A stretch of DNA of 64,000 nt, taken from NCBI RefSeq assembly GCF_905220565.1, contig NC_059404.1, positions 9,700,472-9,764,471 of the forward strand, in the 5' to 3' direction. Made by a program: the position numbers and the translations under genes. Positions 32,901 through 44,378 of the stretch are shown one piece after another. The notes under the pieces are model-generated. The model ran no database searches and was not told the DNA's origin. It saw nothing but the letters and a program-made list of their open reading frames with translations. The stretch's first letter is position 1. Each line of letters opens with the position of its first letter. This stretch comes from Melitaea cinxia (Eukaryota; Arthropoda; Insecta; Lepidoptera; Nymphalidae).

Positions 32901-34181
32901 GTAATACCACAGTCAAAAAGAAAGGAAGTATTAGAAAACATACATTATGCACACTTAGGCATAGAAAAAAGCAAGGTGTTAGCAAGAAATACTGTATTTT
33001 GGCCAAATATGAATAAAGAGATAGAAGATTTAATACAAAATTGTGACACTTGTAAAAGTTTTCAGAATGCTAATAAGAAAGAATCTATGATTGAGAAGGA
33101 AATTCCACAAAGACCATGGGAAATTTTATCTATAGACATATTTTTTCTATATTCTAAACCATACATATTGCTTGTCGATGCATATAGTAAGTACGTGGAA
33201 ATACAACCATTAAATAATTTATATGCAACAAGTACTATTGACAGTATTAAAGAAATCCTAGCAAGACATGGTATTCCAGATATAGTTTATACAGATGCAG
33301 GAACCCAATTTACTAGCTTTGAATTTAAAACTTTTTCTAAAGAATGGAATTTTAAACATAAGGTAATAAGTCCAAAACATCACCAAGGGAATGGATTAGC
33401 TGAAAGATATATACAGACTGTTAAGAAATTGTTAAAAAAGCTAATTTATGATAAGAAAGATATTTACTTAGGTTTGTTAATGTATAGAAACACTCCTGTA
33501 AACACAGATGGAAAATCACCTTCAGAATTATTATTCAATAGAAATATTAAAACAATTTTGCCAAAATTAGATTTAAAACAGGAAAGAAAGGATAAATATA
33601 GACAAGAACTTTTAAATAAACAGGAAATTCAGAAAAAGTACTATAATAGAGGAAGTAGAAATTTACCAGAATTAAGAGAAGGAGAAATTGTTAAAATACA
33701 GGACGAGAATTGCAAGAAACCTCATGAGAGTGGTATAGTGTTAGAGAAAAAGTACTATAATAGAGGAAGTAGAAATTTACCAGAATTAAGAGAAGGAGAA
33801 ATTGTTAAAATACAGGACGAGAATTGCAAGAAACCTCATGAGAGTGGTATAGTGTTAGGTAAAGGAAGTGGTCCTAGATCATATCAAGTAAGGAATGAAT
33901 CAGGAAATATTTTAACTAGGAATAGGAGAATGTTAATTAAAGGAGGAAAGTATTATGACAAGAGCAGGGTAGAAGATCAAGGAAATTGTGAAGAGAGTGA
34001 AAGACAAGAAGTAGAAAGACATATGATTCAAGATCGGAACATACAAAATAATGTAATACCTAGAGAGAACTATGATGGTTCTTCAGGACAAGTAAATTAT
34101 AATAATGATACATATGGTAGTAAAACATCAAGATCAGGTAGATTGATTAAAAGACCAAGTTATCTTAAAGATTTTGTTTAA
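29973..34181 (+). CDS. Ty3/gypsy Gag-Pol polyprotein
   Basis: 1402 residues from ATG 29973, uninterrupted. Gag occupies roughly residues 1-300 and ends in two zinc-knuckle-like motifs; the second is canonical (CMKCGKMNHFARKC) and the first is irregular. Next come an aspartic protease with LDSGAQ, a reverse transcriptase with YIDDILIH and a Ty3-type RNase H (LSVDASKAGLGAV). The integrase has an HHCC zinc motif (HYAHLG ... CDTC) and the DDE triad (SIDIF, TDAGTQF, GNGLAERY). Gag and Pol share one frame with no shift site. The region after the integrase core carries an exact 38-residue tandem duplication (33631-33744 and 33745-33858). The 3' part is rich in polar residues. Confidence 0.93.
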   Translation: MVESAQKEIIKSSGIMGLKPPTGLKNLSMEEYKKFIQRFEIYRLASGANSESSEVQTALLLHCMGEEAQDIHATFDFAKGEAYNYEKVITKFNEYFIPRKNESVNSHLFFTRNQKEGETFDSFYTDIKKLSTECEFGNLLDRMLKDRIVTGILDKRLKDRLLRESDLTLSKAIQICKAAELAEEQIKKISNEPGTSAVQSIRKKNEKGTVSERETRNPTDKRRHTRTDRDSRHRLEQRNTENRYSEKNKKQEGQRAEKKFDCSRCGFHHSERRCPAYGKKCMKCGKMNHFARKCRARGAVKAIQESESSDNESCHMYIINISNVNLERNWYEYVYFTELNRNLKFKLDSGAQCNVISANDCYRLGISKFEKSNCKLTSYSNKKIETLGKIKLSVKINDQIQKIEFQVCKGNYIPILGLPTLIKFKLIQRTNNENISSVQTEKLELLEKYKDVFKGIGEIKDYEYDIQLKEGWQGKIERNRHIPFKLKDKLKEELSKLEKIGIISKAEGPTDFVSSLVMTTKPGGTMRICLDPQYLNTQIKREQMMIPNVDEIIAKLKGSNYFSTLDANKGFWMIKLTNNSKTLTTFNTPFGRFYFNRLPFSLASSPEVFHRIFSEIFKDIDGVELYIDDILIHAKTEAEHDRILEQVLKKAQEYNIKFNRKKCNFKKKEVKYLGHVLTTEGIKIDQNRIKAIVEMKEPKTQKEILRFLGMINYVARFIPNVSEITAPLRQLIKKDVPFLWSKEQDKAYKTLKKLLIEPPVLSYFDMNKQIVLSVDASKAGLGAVILQEGKPIAYGSRAMTETEIQYSQIEKECLAILYGITKFHQYLYGNQFKVETDHRPLVSIFSKPLNRCPARLQKMRMALQPYSFELNYKPGKELLVADHLSRSHLLETEENSDLKVETHVAMIMESYRISDKKLEELILETAKDEELMAVNKYIMEGWPENKSLIDSKAKIFYSYRDELSNIRGLIVKGRNIVIPQSKRKEVLENIHYAHLGIEKSKVLARNTVFWPNMNKEIEDLIQNCDTCKSFQNANKKESMIEKEIPQRPWEILSIDIFFLYSKPYILLVDAYSKYVEIQPLNNLYATSTIDSIKEILARHGIPDIVYTDAGTQFTSFEFKTFSKEWNFKHKVISPKHHQGNGLAERYIQTVKKLLKKLIYDKKDIYLGLLMYRNTPVNTDGKSPSELLFNRNIKTILPKLDLKQERKDKYRQELLNKQEIQKKYYNRGSRNLPELREGEIVKIQDENCKKPHESGIVLEKKYYNRGSRNLPELREGEIVKIQDENCKKPHESGIVLGKGSGPRSYQVRNESGNILTRNRRMLIKGGKYYDKSRVEDQGNCEESERQEVERHMIQDRNIQNNVIPRENYDGSSGQVNYNNDTYGSKTSRSGRLIKRPSYLKDFV
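33631..33858 (+). repeat. 114-bp exact in-frame tandem duplication in the pol 3' region
   Basis: Copies 33631-33744 and 33745-33858 appear identical base for base, adding 38 residues after the integrase catalytic core. Confidence 0.93.
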
Positions 34182-34506
34182 TTCATAAGTACATGAATAC
34201 TGAATAGTTTAATAAGTTTGTATCTTCATATAACTAATTGTAACTAAAAACAAAATAAAATAAGTCTTCATACCTTGTTTATATAAAGCTAACATTAATA
34301 AAAAATTGTTTTTATAATAATTTTGTTATATTATATTATATATAGTTATAGTTTGGTTCATATGTAATAATGTGAATATGTTTGTTAGTAATTACTTAGC
34401 TTGAAAAGTAACTTGAATTGTAAACTTTAATGTTCCTAGAGTAAGTACAAAAGTCAGTGTAGTTCATTATAAATTAATCTCAAGTAAATAATGTAAAAGG
34501 GAAGGA

Positions 34507-34703
34507 TGTTATATACATGTTAGTCGATGGTTAAATATTGTCTACAGTTTATAGTTTGTGGTATGACATTAATCTAGAGACTTCGGTACAACTACAGAGT
34601 GAGCACTGACTGTAGGATTAAGCTTGTACCTAATGTAAGTTTAATTAAAACTAATAAATCTCTTGAAGACACTAAGGATGTTTAATTTAATAAACACATA
34701 ACA
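34507..34703 (+). repeat. 3' LTR of the Ty3/gypsy element
   Basis: 197 bp, same sequence as 29685-29881, followed by target duplication ATTAG. Confidence 0.9.
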
Positions 34704-34763
34704 ATTAGATATATTTTTATGTAATCTGCGTAGATTTAACTCAGGTTGTATAAAAATTGTACT

Positions 34764-35087
34764 GTGTGGCTACGGTACTAAAGAATATAGCCACCCCCTC
34801 TCTTCCCGTGGGTGTCGTAAGAGGCGACTAAGGGATAACACAGTTCCGCTACCACCTTGGAACTTAAAAAGCCGACCGGTGGCGGGATAACCATCAAACT
34901 GCTGGTTTTGAAATACACAGGCCGAAGACGGGCAGCAGCGTCTTCGGTGCGACAAAACCAGTACTGCGGTCACCAACCCGCCTGCCCAGCGTGGTGACTA
35001 TGGGCAAAATACATGAGTTCACGCATTTTTGGCGCGAACTTGTGGAGGCCTATGTCCAGCAGTGGACTGTATAGGCTGTAATGATGT
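34764..35087 (+). mobile_element. Lepidopteran LINE/SINE tail repeat
   Basis: Runs from 'actgtgtggctacggtacta' to the 3' tail 'cctatgtccagcagtggact' followed by 'gtataggctgtaatgatg'. Reverse complement of 947-1264. A shorter piece lies at 60342-60466. Its 3' end resembles the end of the RTE at 55042, suggesting the same retrotransposition machinery. Confidence 0.75.
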
Positions 35088-37735
35088 ATAAAAATTGAAT
35101 AAGAACATTGAAATACAGGATCTGAATAAAATACATCTTAAGACATTGTAGAAATCTTCGTGCATTGAGCCGTTTGATTGTTAAGGATGGCTTATAAAAC
35201 AATGTGGTACGACCAGTAGCGTAGCCAGGCGTGGGTGAAATGGGTCCTCGCCCCCATATAACGAAGGTGCAACCAACCTTTTAACACAGGTGACTAATTA
35301 ATTAGGTATTTTTGTACGCCCGAAAAAGTCAAAAATTTAAATGGGTGGATGTTTGAAGCCTAAAGTCACTTTAAAAGGATATTTGTATGAGACGTCGTAA
35401 AATGCTCCAACGCTCTGACGTGCAGGTGCGCGGACTTGGTAACTACTTTTTTTTGTTAACTTGAAGGAATACGAGACTTGAGTAGATCTTATTCATGAAA
35501 GAAGATCCTCAGTGATGTGACTTAACCCTATGTCTATATATTAGTCCACGCTGCGCTTCTCGATGGGGCTCACAAAACTACGATAACCAAGAGTGTTAAT
35601 ATTCTTGATAATTTTATTATTCAAACGGAAGCAAAACGTACTAAATATTTAATGACAAAAAATTGTATGGTAAGATGTTGATATAAACTCCTACCGGTCC
35701 GTCTGTGTGAAAAAAACTTAAATAGCAACAAATGAAACTGACCCTAAGATATTTATTGCTATCATATCTATTATTCAAAAGTCGCAAAGACACTAGAATT
35801 TAAATAACTAATTTAAAAAATCGTTTTTGTAATTATATAACTAATTAATCATTCTATCTGAAATATATATAATCGCTTTAAAAATTACATAACTTTAGGT
35901 TATACTTTATCTTAACTAGCTAAGCTGACTTGTTAACCCGTTAACTACTGCTCTAACTTATAAGGTAATCAGTAATTTTTGGTAACTTTAATTAAAAGTT
36001 TCGATAACATGAATAGGTACTTTATTTTAAATTGTGAGTAATATAGAATTTTTAGCGACAAAAATGTTTTTGTTTTAAACATCGATCGATTAAAACATGT
36101 ACTCCTCGTGTACTCCAGTCGACTGTTCGTGTATGCATTGCACTAGAATGAACTTTCCGGTAAGATGTGTGGCAAATATTTTCCGAGTATCGGCATCCGT
36201 AAATGAAAATGACGGATACTCATAGTGAAGCTATGATAAAATATTAAAAATATTTATATATTTCCAGCTATTTATAATTTTATTACCTTTCATCGTTTCC
36301 TTTTAGCCTTAGTTCAGCAATTATATTACAGAAAATGTAAAATATAAATTTTTATAAAAATCTGATGTATACTATTCTAAACTTTTCTTTTTAATAAATC
36401 GTAACAATTATTTTTGTTGTACGGGTTACCACACACTCAGCAATGTAATTGTCTTTAAAATCTAATAACCTTCTTTAATTTAGCTTACTTGTCCCGAAAT
36501 TGCTGTTTTTGCATATACATAGACTTAATATTTTATACTGCACATATGACGTGTGTACTTCTGTCGTCTATATATACTTATAATTATCTTAATATACTCA
36601 GTGATAGATCGACTTTTATATCGTTTTGTTTGGCTCATTAACCTTCCCTGAAATGTCATTTCTCACCACCAACCAATTTATTTATTCATTCAATGTAGAC
36701 CAAAATAAAGGCGATGTTATCTCTAAATAGCGATTTCTTCCAGATAACCTTTGGGTACTGGACGCGATACAGTAGCAGCGGTTAGAAGTGTGCATATATT
36801 AAGGAGGAAAAATGAATATAAAATGTTATCGTTACAGTTATTTTGGTCCTTCGAGAATACAGCTTTGCTGTTGACATTAATCATTTTGGACCTTCAAGCA
36901 AACTACGGGCTGTTGTACTATTGTCTTGTAACAGTTTGCAGAGTGTAGAACGTATTGCTGTACTGCACTAATTATGACCCTGCTTAAATATGCAGTGTAT
37001 TTAAATCACAGTTGATATATGTATAACTTTAAAAATAATGTTTTAAAAAATATCCCTAACTTGATAACGACAAGATTATACACTATTGATAGTAAGCACC
37101 CTTTCTAGAATGATATCATTTTTATACCCTCAATATCTTCAAACTCTTAACTACGCGACATGTCAACGTAGCGATTTCGATCCCCGCACATGTCAAAAAA
37201 ATTTAAAATGACAATTTTTAATTGGAAAACAAAATACGTTTTGGTTTATGTAAAATTATTTTCTAAGATATAAAAATATCCTCAAAAACAAAACTTTCCT
37301 TATTAAGGTTTTTTATTCATTAGAAGTTCTGATAAGACATTGAAGTTATATAAAAAATAAATGACCTAAATCTTTCTCGAAAACAGAAGATTCGTATAAA
37401 ATGGAGTCTTATTATATTTTTAAGTTGAAAATCTGAAAATACTTTTATCCTCGTATCAATTGTACGCAGTTAAACAGTTACCGTGTATACAAGAGAGTAA
37501 AACGTTTTACAAAAAGGTGCGGCAAATACCCTCCGGTGGTATTCTCCTGTTAAAATAGAAGCCTACTTCGCAAATAAAGCCTCACGGCAAAATCCCTTAT
37601 AAAATAGCTAGCGAACGCTCAAAAGGTACTGGAGTAGTTATTGGTATTCTGATCATTTCTTGTATAATATAGCACCGTGTTTCGGACTATTGGAGCACAA
37701 GAATTAGAAATTTAATATTATTGTATAACCAGCTT
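35088..37735. other. Intergenic, no gene seen
   Basis: A LINE-tail-like fragment (cgatttcttccagataacct) lies at about 36665-36760 and a SINE B-box remnant (gatttcgatccccgc) at about 37167-37182. The rest is AT-rich without coding signal. Confidence 0.4.
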
Positions 37736-37736
37736 A

Positions 37737-37900
37737 TTTTATAATTTATTTATTATTTATTTATTTTATACTTTATTGTACACCACAAATATATTACAAA
37801 CAAAGCATAAAGATAGTCACAGACAGTGAAGTACAATGGGCGGACTTATGGCTAATTAGCCATTTCTTCCAGACAACCCATACATAGAAAGGAAACTTAT
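37737..37900 (-). repeat. LINE 3'-tail fragment
   Basis: Opens with a TTTATT microsatellite (the reverse complement of an A-rich LINE tail) followed by 'gtacaccacaaatatattac' and 'tagccatttcttccagacaa'. The related piece at 36665-36760 shares the last motif. Confidence 0.5.
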
Positions 37901-38461
37901 TATCTAAATTGGGTAGGTGGTGTAGATGTATAATAAACTTACATAGAAATGTCTACATTCAAATACTTATAATAAAATAAAGAATTTATTATTAATTTAA
38001 CCAAGAATTAAGTCGCTGAGAATATTCAAACATGCTTTTTTAGATTAGAGTCGGTTCAATAGTTTCAGATATATCCAAGTAACAAATAATCAAGTAAACG
38101 AACAGAATAATAAATAATAGAGGTAAAAAAAGTCTTGTAGTAACAACCACAAGTTTTTTTTTAATATCAAATATTATTATTCTCACTAAAGTTGTATTAA
38201 ATAAATACGGATATATGTATAAATATAAAGGAAGGTGCTTCTTTACACACATCTATGAGCATATCAGGTAGATAAATATTTGTTATATGAAATTAAGTAA
38301 GAGTTTCGAAAACGCTTTTGAATGAGATGTTAATATTTATGTTTATGCAACATAATAAACACGATTCATCAAATATTTTGTTAAGACTGCAAAGAAAGTT
38401 AATAACTATAAAACAATGTTTCGAGATTAATTTTAAATTAGATTTTTTAGAAAACTAGGTT

Positions 38462-38565
38462 GCCATATAAGCGTACGGCTCACCTGATGGTAAGCCATAG
38501 CTTATAGACCCCTGCAACACCAGAAACATCGCAAGCACCCCGACCCTACTCCCAAGCCTATTAAT
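38462..38565 (-). mobile_element. Lepidopteran tail repeat (same family as 23640/26587)
   Basis: Contains 'gcgtacggctcacctgatgg', 'ctgcaacaccagaaacatcg' and 'caagcaccccgaccc'. It gives the uninterrupted order that proves the nested insertion at 23763. Confidence 0.8.
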
Positions 38566-38763
38566 TAATGTATGAAACCTTTATAGTGTACTCGAATTCT
38601 TCACTTTACAAATTATAAAAAGTCATTATAATTTATCAAACTCTTGTGTTTAAAAAAATTGTTTTATATATTAAATAATTTCGAGGAATATTAATATATT
38701 GTAAATGTGCAAAATAATACGTTAGTTTATAATCTAAGAAAAAAAAATGGAGACCCACTCCTT

Positions 38764-39001
38764 TTTTTAATAAATAAATAATTAACTTATAACGTACAAG
38801 GTCGTCTGTTCCTATGGTAAGCAACTTAATGCTTGTGTTACAGGTAACAGCTGACTGTTATAACTATATATATTTTTTTATAAATATACATAGAAATCAT
38901 ACATATATAAATACAAATATTACAGCTAGACTCAGGCGGGAATCGAACCCGCAACCCGCGGCACAGAAAGCAGGGTCACTACAAACTGCGCCAACGGGCT
39001 A
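38764..39001 (-). mobile_element. tRNA-derived SINE, family 2
   Basis: Minus strand begins 'agcccgttggcgcagtttgt' (A box) and 'gcgggttcgattcccgc' (B box), followed by an AT-rich body ending 'ggaacagacgacct'. A second copy on the plus strand lies at 47644-47880. Confidence 0.8.
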
Positions 39002-40390
39002 GTCAAATTTTTAACCTTCTTTTATTGAAGGCGAAAAAAAAATGAAGCATTTTATTGTTTTATTTCAATGAATAACTCTAAGCGTTACTGATAATAATGG
39101 AGAAAACAATTTCAAACTCAATGATCATTCTAACACATAGTTTGTAAATAATTTTATTCAAGACATTTAAATTATAAATGCATGCAATATGTAGTGTGAA
39201 TATGTTCGTGAGTTTATATCCTCCTTATTATTGCGACACATAAATCGTTAACTAAGACCAGACTTCGTGCACTGAGTTATGAGTGTTGCTTAAACTTTTA
39301 CTGCATTCAGTTAGCTTTAACTTAACGACCTGTACGAGACATTATCTAAACATATTGCCTCTGAAAATAAAATGATTTGACATTAATTAAAATTTAAAAA
39401 TGTTAATTTCGAAAAGTAAAAGATAGCCCATTATAGAATACGTTGTTTTTAAGAACTGACACACATAATTTGTATTTAAAGTGCTAAAATAACAGGATTG
39501 ACGGAGAACTTTACTGACTTGGTACGCTCAGCCCCATGAGGAACAGAGCGACAACCTTGCGTAAGATCGATACTTTTGAATAGTTTTCGAAGTCAAGACA
39601 AGATGAAAGCGACGTGTCACCTACTAACATCTACTCATATAAAAACGTCATGACTGGTCACAATAATTTGGGCAAATACCAGTGTAAGGTTGAACGTAAC
39701 GTGGCGGCAAACGCTCGGACAATGAATGCCTGAGTGGGAATTCACAGGGCTATTTTCTAAATCTCAGAAAATGATGGTAGTTGAGACAGTTTTGTACGGC
39801 TAAAATATGAAATGGAGAGCAGTACGGAGGAGGCCGAGATATTCTAGAACCAGAAGTCAAACTCTGCTACGAATTTATAAATTTACTTCAATAATAAATT
39901 ATCTATCATTCTATAATACAATCAAAGTTAACTTAAAATTCTAGGATTTAGCTCTAATTTATATTAATTAAGCTTATACGCAGCATGTTGCAGCAGTTTG
40001 CAAAGATCGATTAATATTATTAGTGGACTGCGCTAAATTTATTAGGTTGAAAGTTAACTGCCGAACAACAAGTTGACCAATGTCAAATAATTGCATTTAT
40101 TTGCTTAATCTACTGAACTATTTTATTTAATAAATGTAACTTCTTAACCTTCTATTATTGTTTGCAATATAATACAATGTAATAAGGTAATTAATAAAGG
40201 GGTAGACCCCTCACAAATTTTACATGTGCCTCTATCGTTCTATGATATATGCCTGTGTCTCTGTGCATATTTCTTTGAACACCCATAACTGCTAAAGTAC
40301 TACGTGTAAATTAAAATATCATTACGATCATAAAACCTGTCATATAACATATTACCTAAAGTCGTAATTTTTACTTTGCTTGTTGCTGTC
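39002..40390. other. Intergenic, no gene seen
   Basis: A block at about 39480-39870 has higher GC and may be a decayed transposon, but no frame or motif can be followed in it. Confidence 0.4.
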
Positions 40391-40708
40391 CTAAGGTACC
40401 CCAGTGGTACAAAGGGCCCTCGTGAGACGTCTCCATCCGCTCCTGCCCTGTGCCTCTCGCTCCACGTCCCTCCAACTAAGCCCGGCCGCTCGCAGCTCGG
40501 CGTCGACAGTCCGCTGCCACGTGTGCGCCGGCCGGCCCCGTCCCCTGCTCCCGCGCGGCCTCCACGTGAACGCGACCCTGGCGGCGCTGTCCTCTGGTCT
40601 TCGGAGGGTGTGTCCTATCCACTTCCACTTCCGCTGAGCAATTTCTTGCTTGATCGGGATTTGGTGGCATCGATTCCAGAGATCCTTGTTGCTGATAGTG
40701 TTCGATCA
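40391..40708 (-). pseudogene. GC-rich C-terminal fragment of a non-LTR reverse transcriptase
   Basis: The minus strand reads WKWIGHTLRRPEDS, then RGRGRPAHTWQRTVDAEL, then WRDVEREAQGRSGWRRL, ending TAG at 40391. This is the typical region after the reverse transcriptase in many animal LINEs (the WIGH ... GRP..TW ... A..R..WR pattern). About 100 codons remain and the catalytic part is absent. GC content is far above the surrounding DNA, marking it as foreign. The plus-strand frames over the same interval are shadows. Confidence 0.75.
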
Positions 40709-41058
40709 GGCTTACTTTGTTTACTTTTAATTAAAACGTGGAAGAAATAAGAATAGATTAGGTAGCGTGTGATAATAAGTTGATGCATTGACGTTTAAAA
40801 TACGATTTAAGAAAAAAATGTGCAAATCTTTAACGAAAAAGAATATTTAGGAACATAAAATGTCTGACGTAGTATCTTCAGTAACAACATACTAAAATAA
40901 ATGGCTAAGCCATAGCTAATAATATAATACTATGTTTTATGAGTATTTATGCTGCTGCCGCGGTAAGCTTAATAACATTTTTTTAAATCTCTTTGCCGGT
41001 TTCCCCTTCCAAATACGTGTAAATCTCAATAAAATGTAAACTTCGTATTCAAAGCATA

Positions 41059-41193
41059 AACACCCAGACCACGGCAAACATCTGTATGGCCAATACAAAT
41101 GTTTGTCATTTGCGGGGATCAAACCCACAACCGCAAGCGCTAGAGCCACAACAAACCTGTGCTGTGACCGTTGCGCCAACGCGTCGACAAAAA
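41059..41193 (-). mobile_element. SINE family 1, tRNA-like half
   Basis: Matches the head half of 4682-5022, including the complements of the A box (gttgcgccaacgcg) and B box. The RTE-like tail is missing. Confidence 0.7.
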
Positions 41194-42431
41194 ACTCTAA
41201 CTCAAATTTTATACATTGTGTAAATACTTTTACATACTTGACATAAGCTTAAGAATTAAAGTACTGATATAAGCTTGAGAATTTATTCAGAATTAAAAAA
41301 AAAAAACTTCAAATGAAATTGTTTGCATGAATCGAAACTTACTGTCTTTCATAACATACGGTAACATACGGTTCATCGGCTATTTCAAATTGGAAGCCAA
41401 ATTGACTCCATTAAAAGTTTTGAAAGCGTTCATAGCTTAGAAAATTAACAGAACGAGTTATGCTTTATAAATGCATGCATGGTACTGAACATGAATGGAT
41501 ATTAAAAGTTCGAAGATGTTGGTAATAGGCATGGACTTAGCATTTTCTTAGCATTATATATGTATTCTTAAGCTTGTGTAAAAAGATGTGAACTAATTCT
41601 TATTATATTGTTTAACTCGTAATCGTTTTCTTAACCTAGTAACTTCACTGGCCTGTTGATTTTATTATGATCTTATGTTATACGAGTAAATTGCCTGTAG
41701 GATAAGCGTAATGCATGATGTTTACAAAACGCGTAGGCGATTTGGAGCATGTGGATGATAATTAAAAAAACAGCCCTACTAACTTCCATCGATAGATTTC
41801 TTTGAGAGGCTCTACTTTCACATACGCTTTCTTTAAGAACTCCATGTAGCTAATATACGAACTCTTGAAACATTAATAAGGTAGGGTACTGCCGGAAATA
41901 TCTTGTTTAAAATTTAGAACAGCCTTACTAGAGAAGAATCTCAACCTTACTCTTCAGTATATTTCACAGCCAAATAATAGAGCTCTTAAACAGTATTGTA
42001 GTGAATAAAAAACCAGTGACTGTGTGTTGGTTCCAAAAGAGACGAGATTGAGTTTCTTTGGGTTAATTGTAAGTTCTGCTACATTAACTGATAGGGACCG
42101 GGAAGGGTTGCGTGCAAAGATTGCTCGAATTGACCCATTGGTTAGCCGATATTGAGAAATTTGCTTCTAGATGCATTCACTACTGAAAGAGTTGGAGACC
42201 AGGGGTAACTACGAGCTGACATTCACGGATAATGTTGTTCTGGCCTTTACAGGCAAAAGCTTTGTGAGTATGCCAGAAAGACATAGTATGATGATTTAAA
42301 GTGCGAGAAGCATGAGAGCGAGAACTCGAATTAAATAGTCAAGTAAACATAGTTTCCGACACTGGTAGTGGAGCGTATAAAAAAATATATAGGTACTAAC
42401 CGATGGTATGAATTTTATTTTATTTATATCA
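41194..42431. other. Intergenic, no gene seen
   Basis: AT-rich. About 42030-42330 is less AT-rich and may be an old element, but nothing recognisable remains. Confidence 0.35.
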
Positions 42432-43032
42432 CTAGCTGCTGCCCGCGACGTCGTCTGCGTGAACGCTATACAGCACCAAAAATACCTACGATTATACCTT
42501 TTAAAATAACATTCATTTACCCGTTTCTTCTTTACATTTCATATCTACAGAAAAATCTCATAGATGGCGCTGCTTTAAAATTGTCTTGTCCACTTATATT
42601 CATTTTATTATGTTTATCAGCTTAGTTACTTATATTGCGTGATTTTTATAGTGTGAAGCTAGCTTATATAGCATGGTTATTAACATAATAACAACAACAT
42701 TCAAATATGCGTCGCTAGATTATACGTTGTTACAGAATGCGTTGAGGAAATAAAGGTTCACTGCTTGTTCCCGGTAGGTGATAGCATAATAATATGTAGC
42801 CTATATGTTGATCCGACTTCTTAATAATATTCGTGCCAAATTTGTATAGTAATAGTGTGTGTACTTTTGGAATTTATCCCGGACATACATACAGACAAAC
42901 AGACAAACAGACAAAATTCTAAAAAGTATATTTTTGGCTTCGGTATCGATGGTAGATCACACCCCAAATATTCTTTGAAAAAAATATCAATGGACAGTTT
43001 TGACTTGCCTACTATTTTATTATATGTATAGA
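42432..43032 (-). mobile_element. Non-autonomous Helitron (TC...CTAG type)
   Basis: On the minus strand it begins TCTATACATATAATAAAAT and ends 'cgacgtcgcgggcagcagCTAG' followed by T, with a GC-rich palindromic segment just before the end. This is the standard lepidopteran Helitron termini pattern. A (CAGA)-rich segment lies near 42890. It belongs to a different branch from the Helentron at 14279-23234. Confidence 0.75.
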
Positions 43033-43870
43033 TTTACGCAATTCAAACAATTCGTGTTGTTTTTGAGGCAGAAATAAAATCAAAAGCTGATTTTAGCAGT
43101 AATATCAATTACGGCTTCGTTTATTACTTTTCTTAAAACAGATCTTCAAATATTGTATTCTATTCACATAGCTACGTATTTTTTTAAATCTAGATTACTT
43201 TTTTCTGTGAAGTAAAAATAATTAAATCGCCGGTAATTGTTTACGGTTTTTATCCCCTCTATCCGGATATATCCGGATTATCGTTCTGTCGGCCATTATA
43301 GGTTATTTATTTTCGATAATGGAATTTCTTTAAATTATAATATTTAATTATATCATTTATGTATCGTTAATAATTTTGTAAATCAGTGAGTTAATTATTT
43401 TTTTCGATTGATTAGTTGTTTGTTTATCCCGCTTCAACGATAGGACCTAGCTTTTTTAAAAATTGACTGAATACAATCTTATAATCTATAGTAATAGTAT
43501 CAAGCTGAAAAGTTCATTTGTTGGTTAAACGCGTTAATCTCAGTAACTAGGTACTAATTCGAATTAAATTTTTTTTTGTTGGATAGTTCTCTTACCGAGG
43601 AAGGCTATAGACATCACGCTGTGACTAATTTATAAGACCTGAGCATTTTATGTAATATTATGAAAACGGAAAATATATTTTTCCGAAAGCTTTCGTTACA
43701 TACGCTGAGTAAACAGTTGATACTACCCAAAAATTATGTATGACGGAATGGACCGCTGTTAAGAGTTTTAAAAAAGTTCTAAAAAAGGCCGCGGTAGCAC
43801 ATGGCTATCTTTTAAGTTTTATTCATTATGATATTTTTTATAGTGGTTTTAAAGACATGTCGCACCACTC
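43033..43870. other. Intergenic, nothing recognised
   Basis: AT-rich with no exon-like or repeat signal. Confidence 0.4.
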
Positions 43871-43876
43871 ACCGAG

Positions 43877-44181
43877 TAGAAGAGAGTAGAATATAGTAGA
43901 ATTGAATAGAATCAAATCGAATAGAATATAATCGTATAGAATCGATTAGAATATAATCGAATAGTATCGAGTAGAATCGAGTCGAATCGAGTAGAATCGA
44001 GTAGAACCGAGTAGAACCGAGTAGAACCGAATAGAACCGAGTAGAACCGAGTAGAACCGAGTAGAACCGAGTAGAACCGAGTAGAACCGAGTAGAACCGA
44101 GTAGAATTTAGTAGAATCGGGTGATATCGAGTACAATATAGTAGAAGAGAAGAGAGAAGGGAAGAGAATGGAAGAGAACAT
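43877..44181. repeat. Satellite array of 5/10-bp units (GAGTAGAACC type)
   Basis: Degenerate start (gaatagaatataatcg), then about ten copies of GAGTAGAACC (43999-44105), then a degenerate end grading into AGAGAAGGGA. The units are built from AGTAG and AACCG pentamers. Confidence 0.9.
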
Positions 44182-44378
44182 CATAAAGGAAGATTCTGAT
44201 TTCCCGTCTATGTCATTAAAGACATTGTACAAAGCAATACAAATTTTTGGGTGTCTTATAAAAGAGGTAGAAACAGTTTTTTTATTGAAACAGTAGTTTT
44301 ATGGCGACGCAAATAATTAGCTGCAAAGACAGCCAGACAAAACGGAACTGATATATATAATTTAAATGAATCTATTTG

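Larger units (their letters stand above)
29685..34703 (+). mobile_element. Complete Ty3/gypsy LTR retrotransposon
   Basis: 5019 bp with 197-bp LTRs, a primer-binding-site-like TGGCGCTGCG at 29882, one gag-pol frame, and a polypurine tract (aaaagggaagga) ending at 34506 next to the 3' LTR. Flanked by a 5-bp direct duplication ATTAG (29680-29684 and 34704-34708). Identical LTRs and an unbroken frame indicate a very recent insertion. No envelope-like frame follows pol. Confidence 0.92.

Noticed and set aside
38935..39001. tRNA-like sequence with A and B boxes
   Set aside because: It continues into a SINE body with a second copy at 47644 and lacks a full cloverleaf, so it is a SINE head and not a tRNA gene. 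The same holds for 4950-5020 and 52200-52280.
40376..40750. Plus-strand Pro/Arg-rich frames in the GC island
   Set aside because: The minus strand encodes a recognisable LINE C-terminus over the same bases. The plus frames are shadows.
43912..44232. 106-residue minus-strand frame with STRFYSVLLG repeats
   Set aside because: Translation of the GAGTAGAACC satellite.
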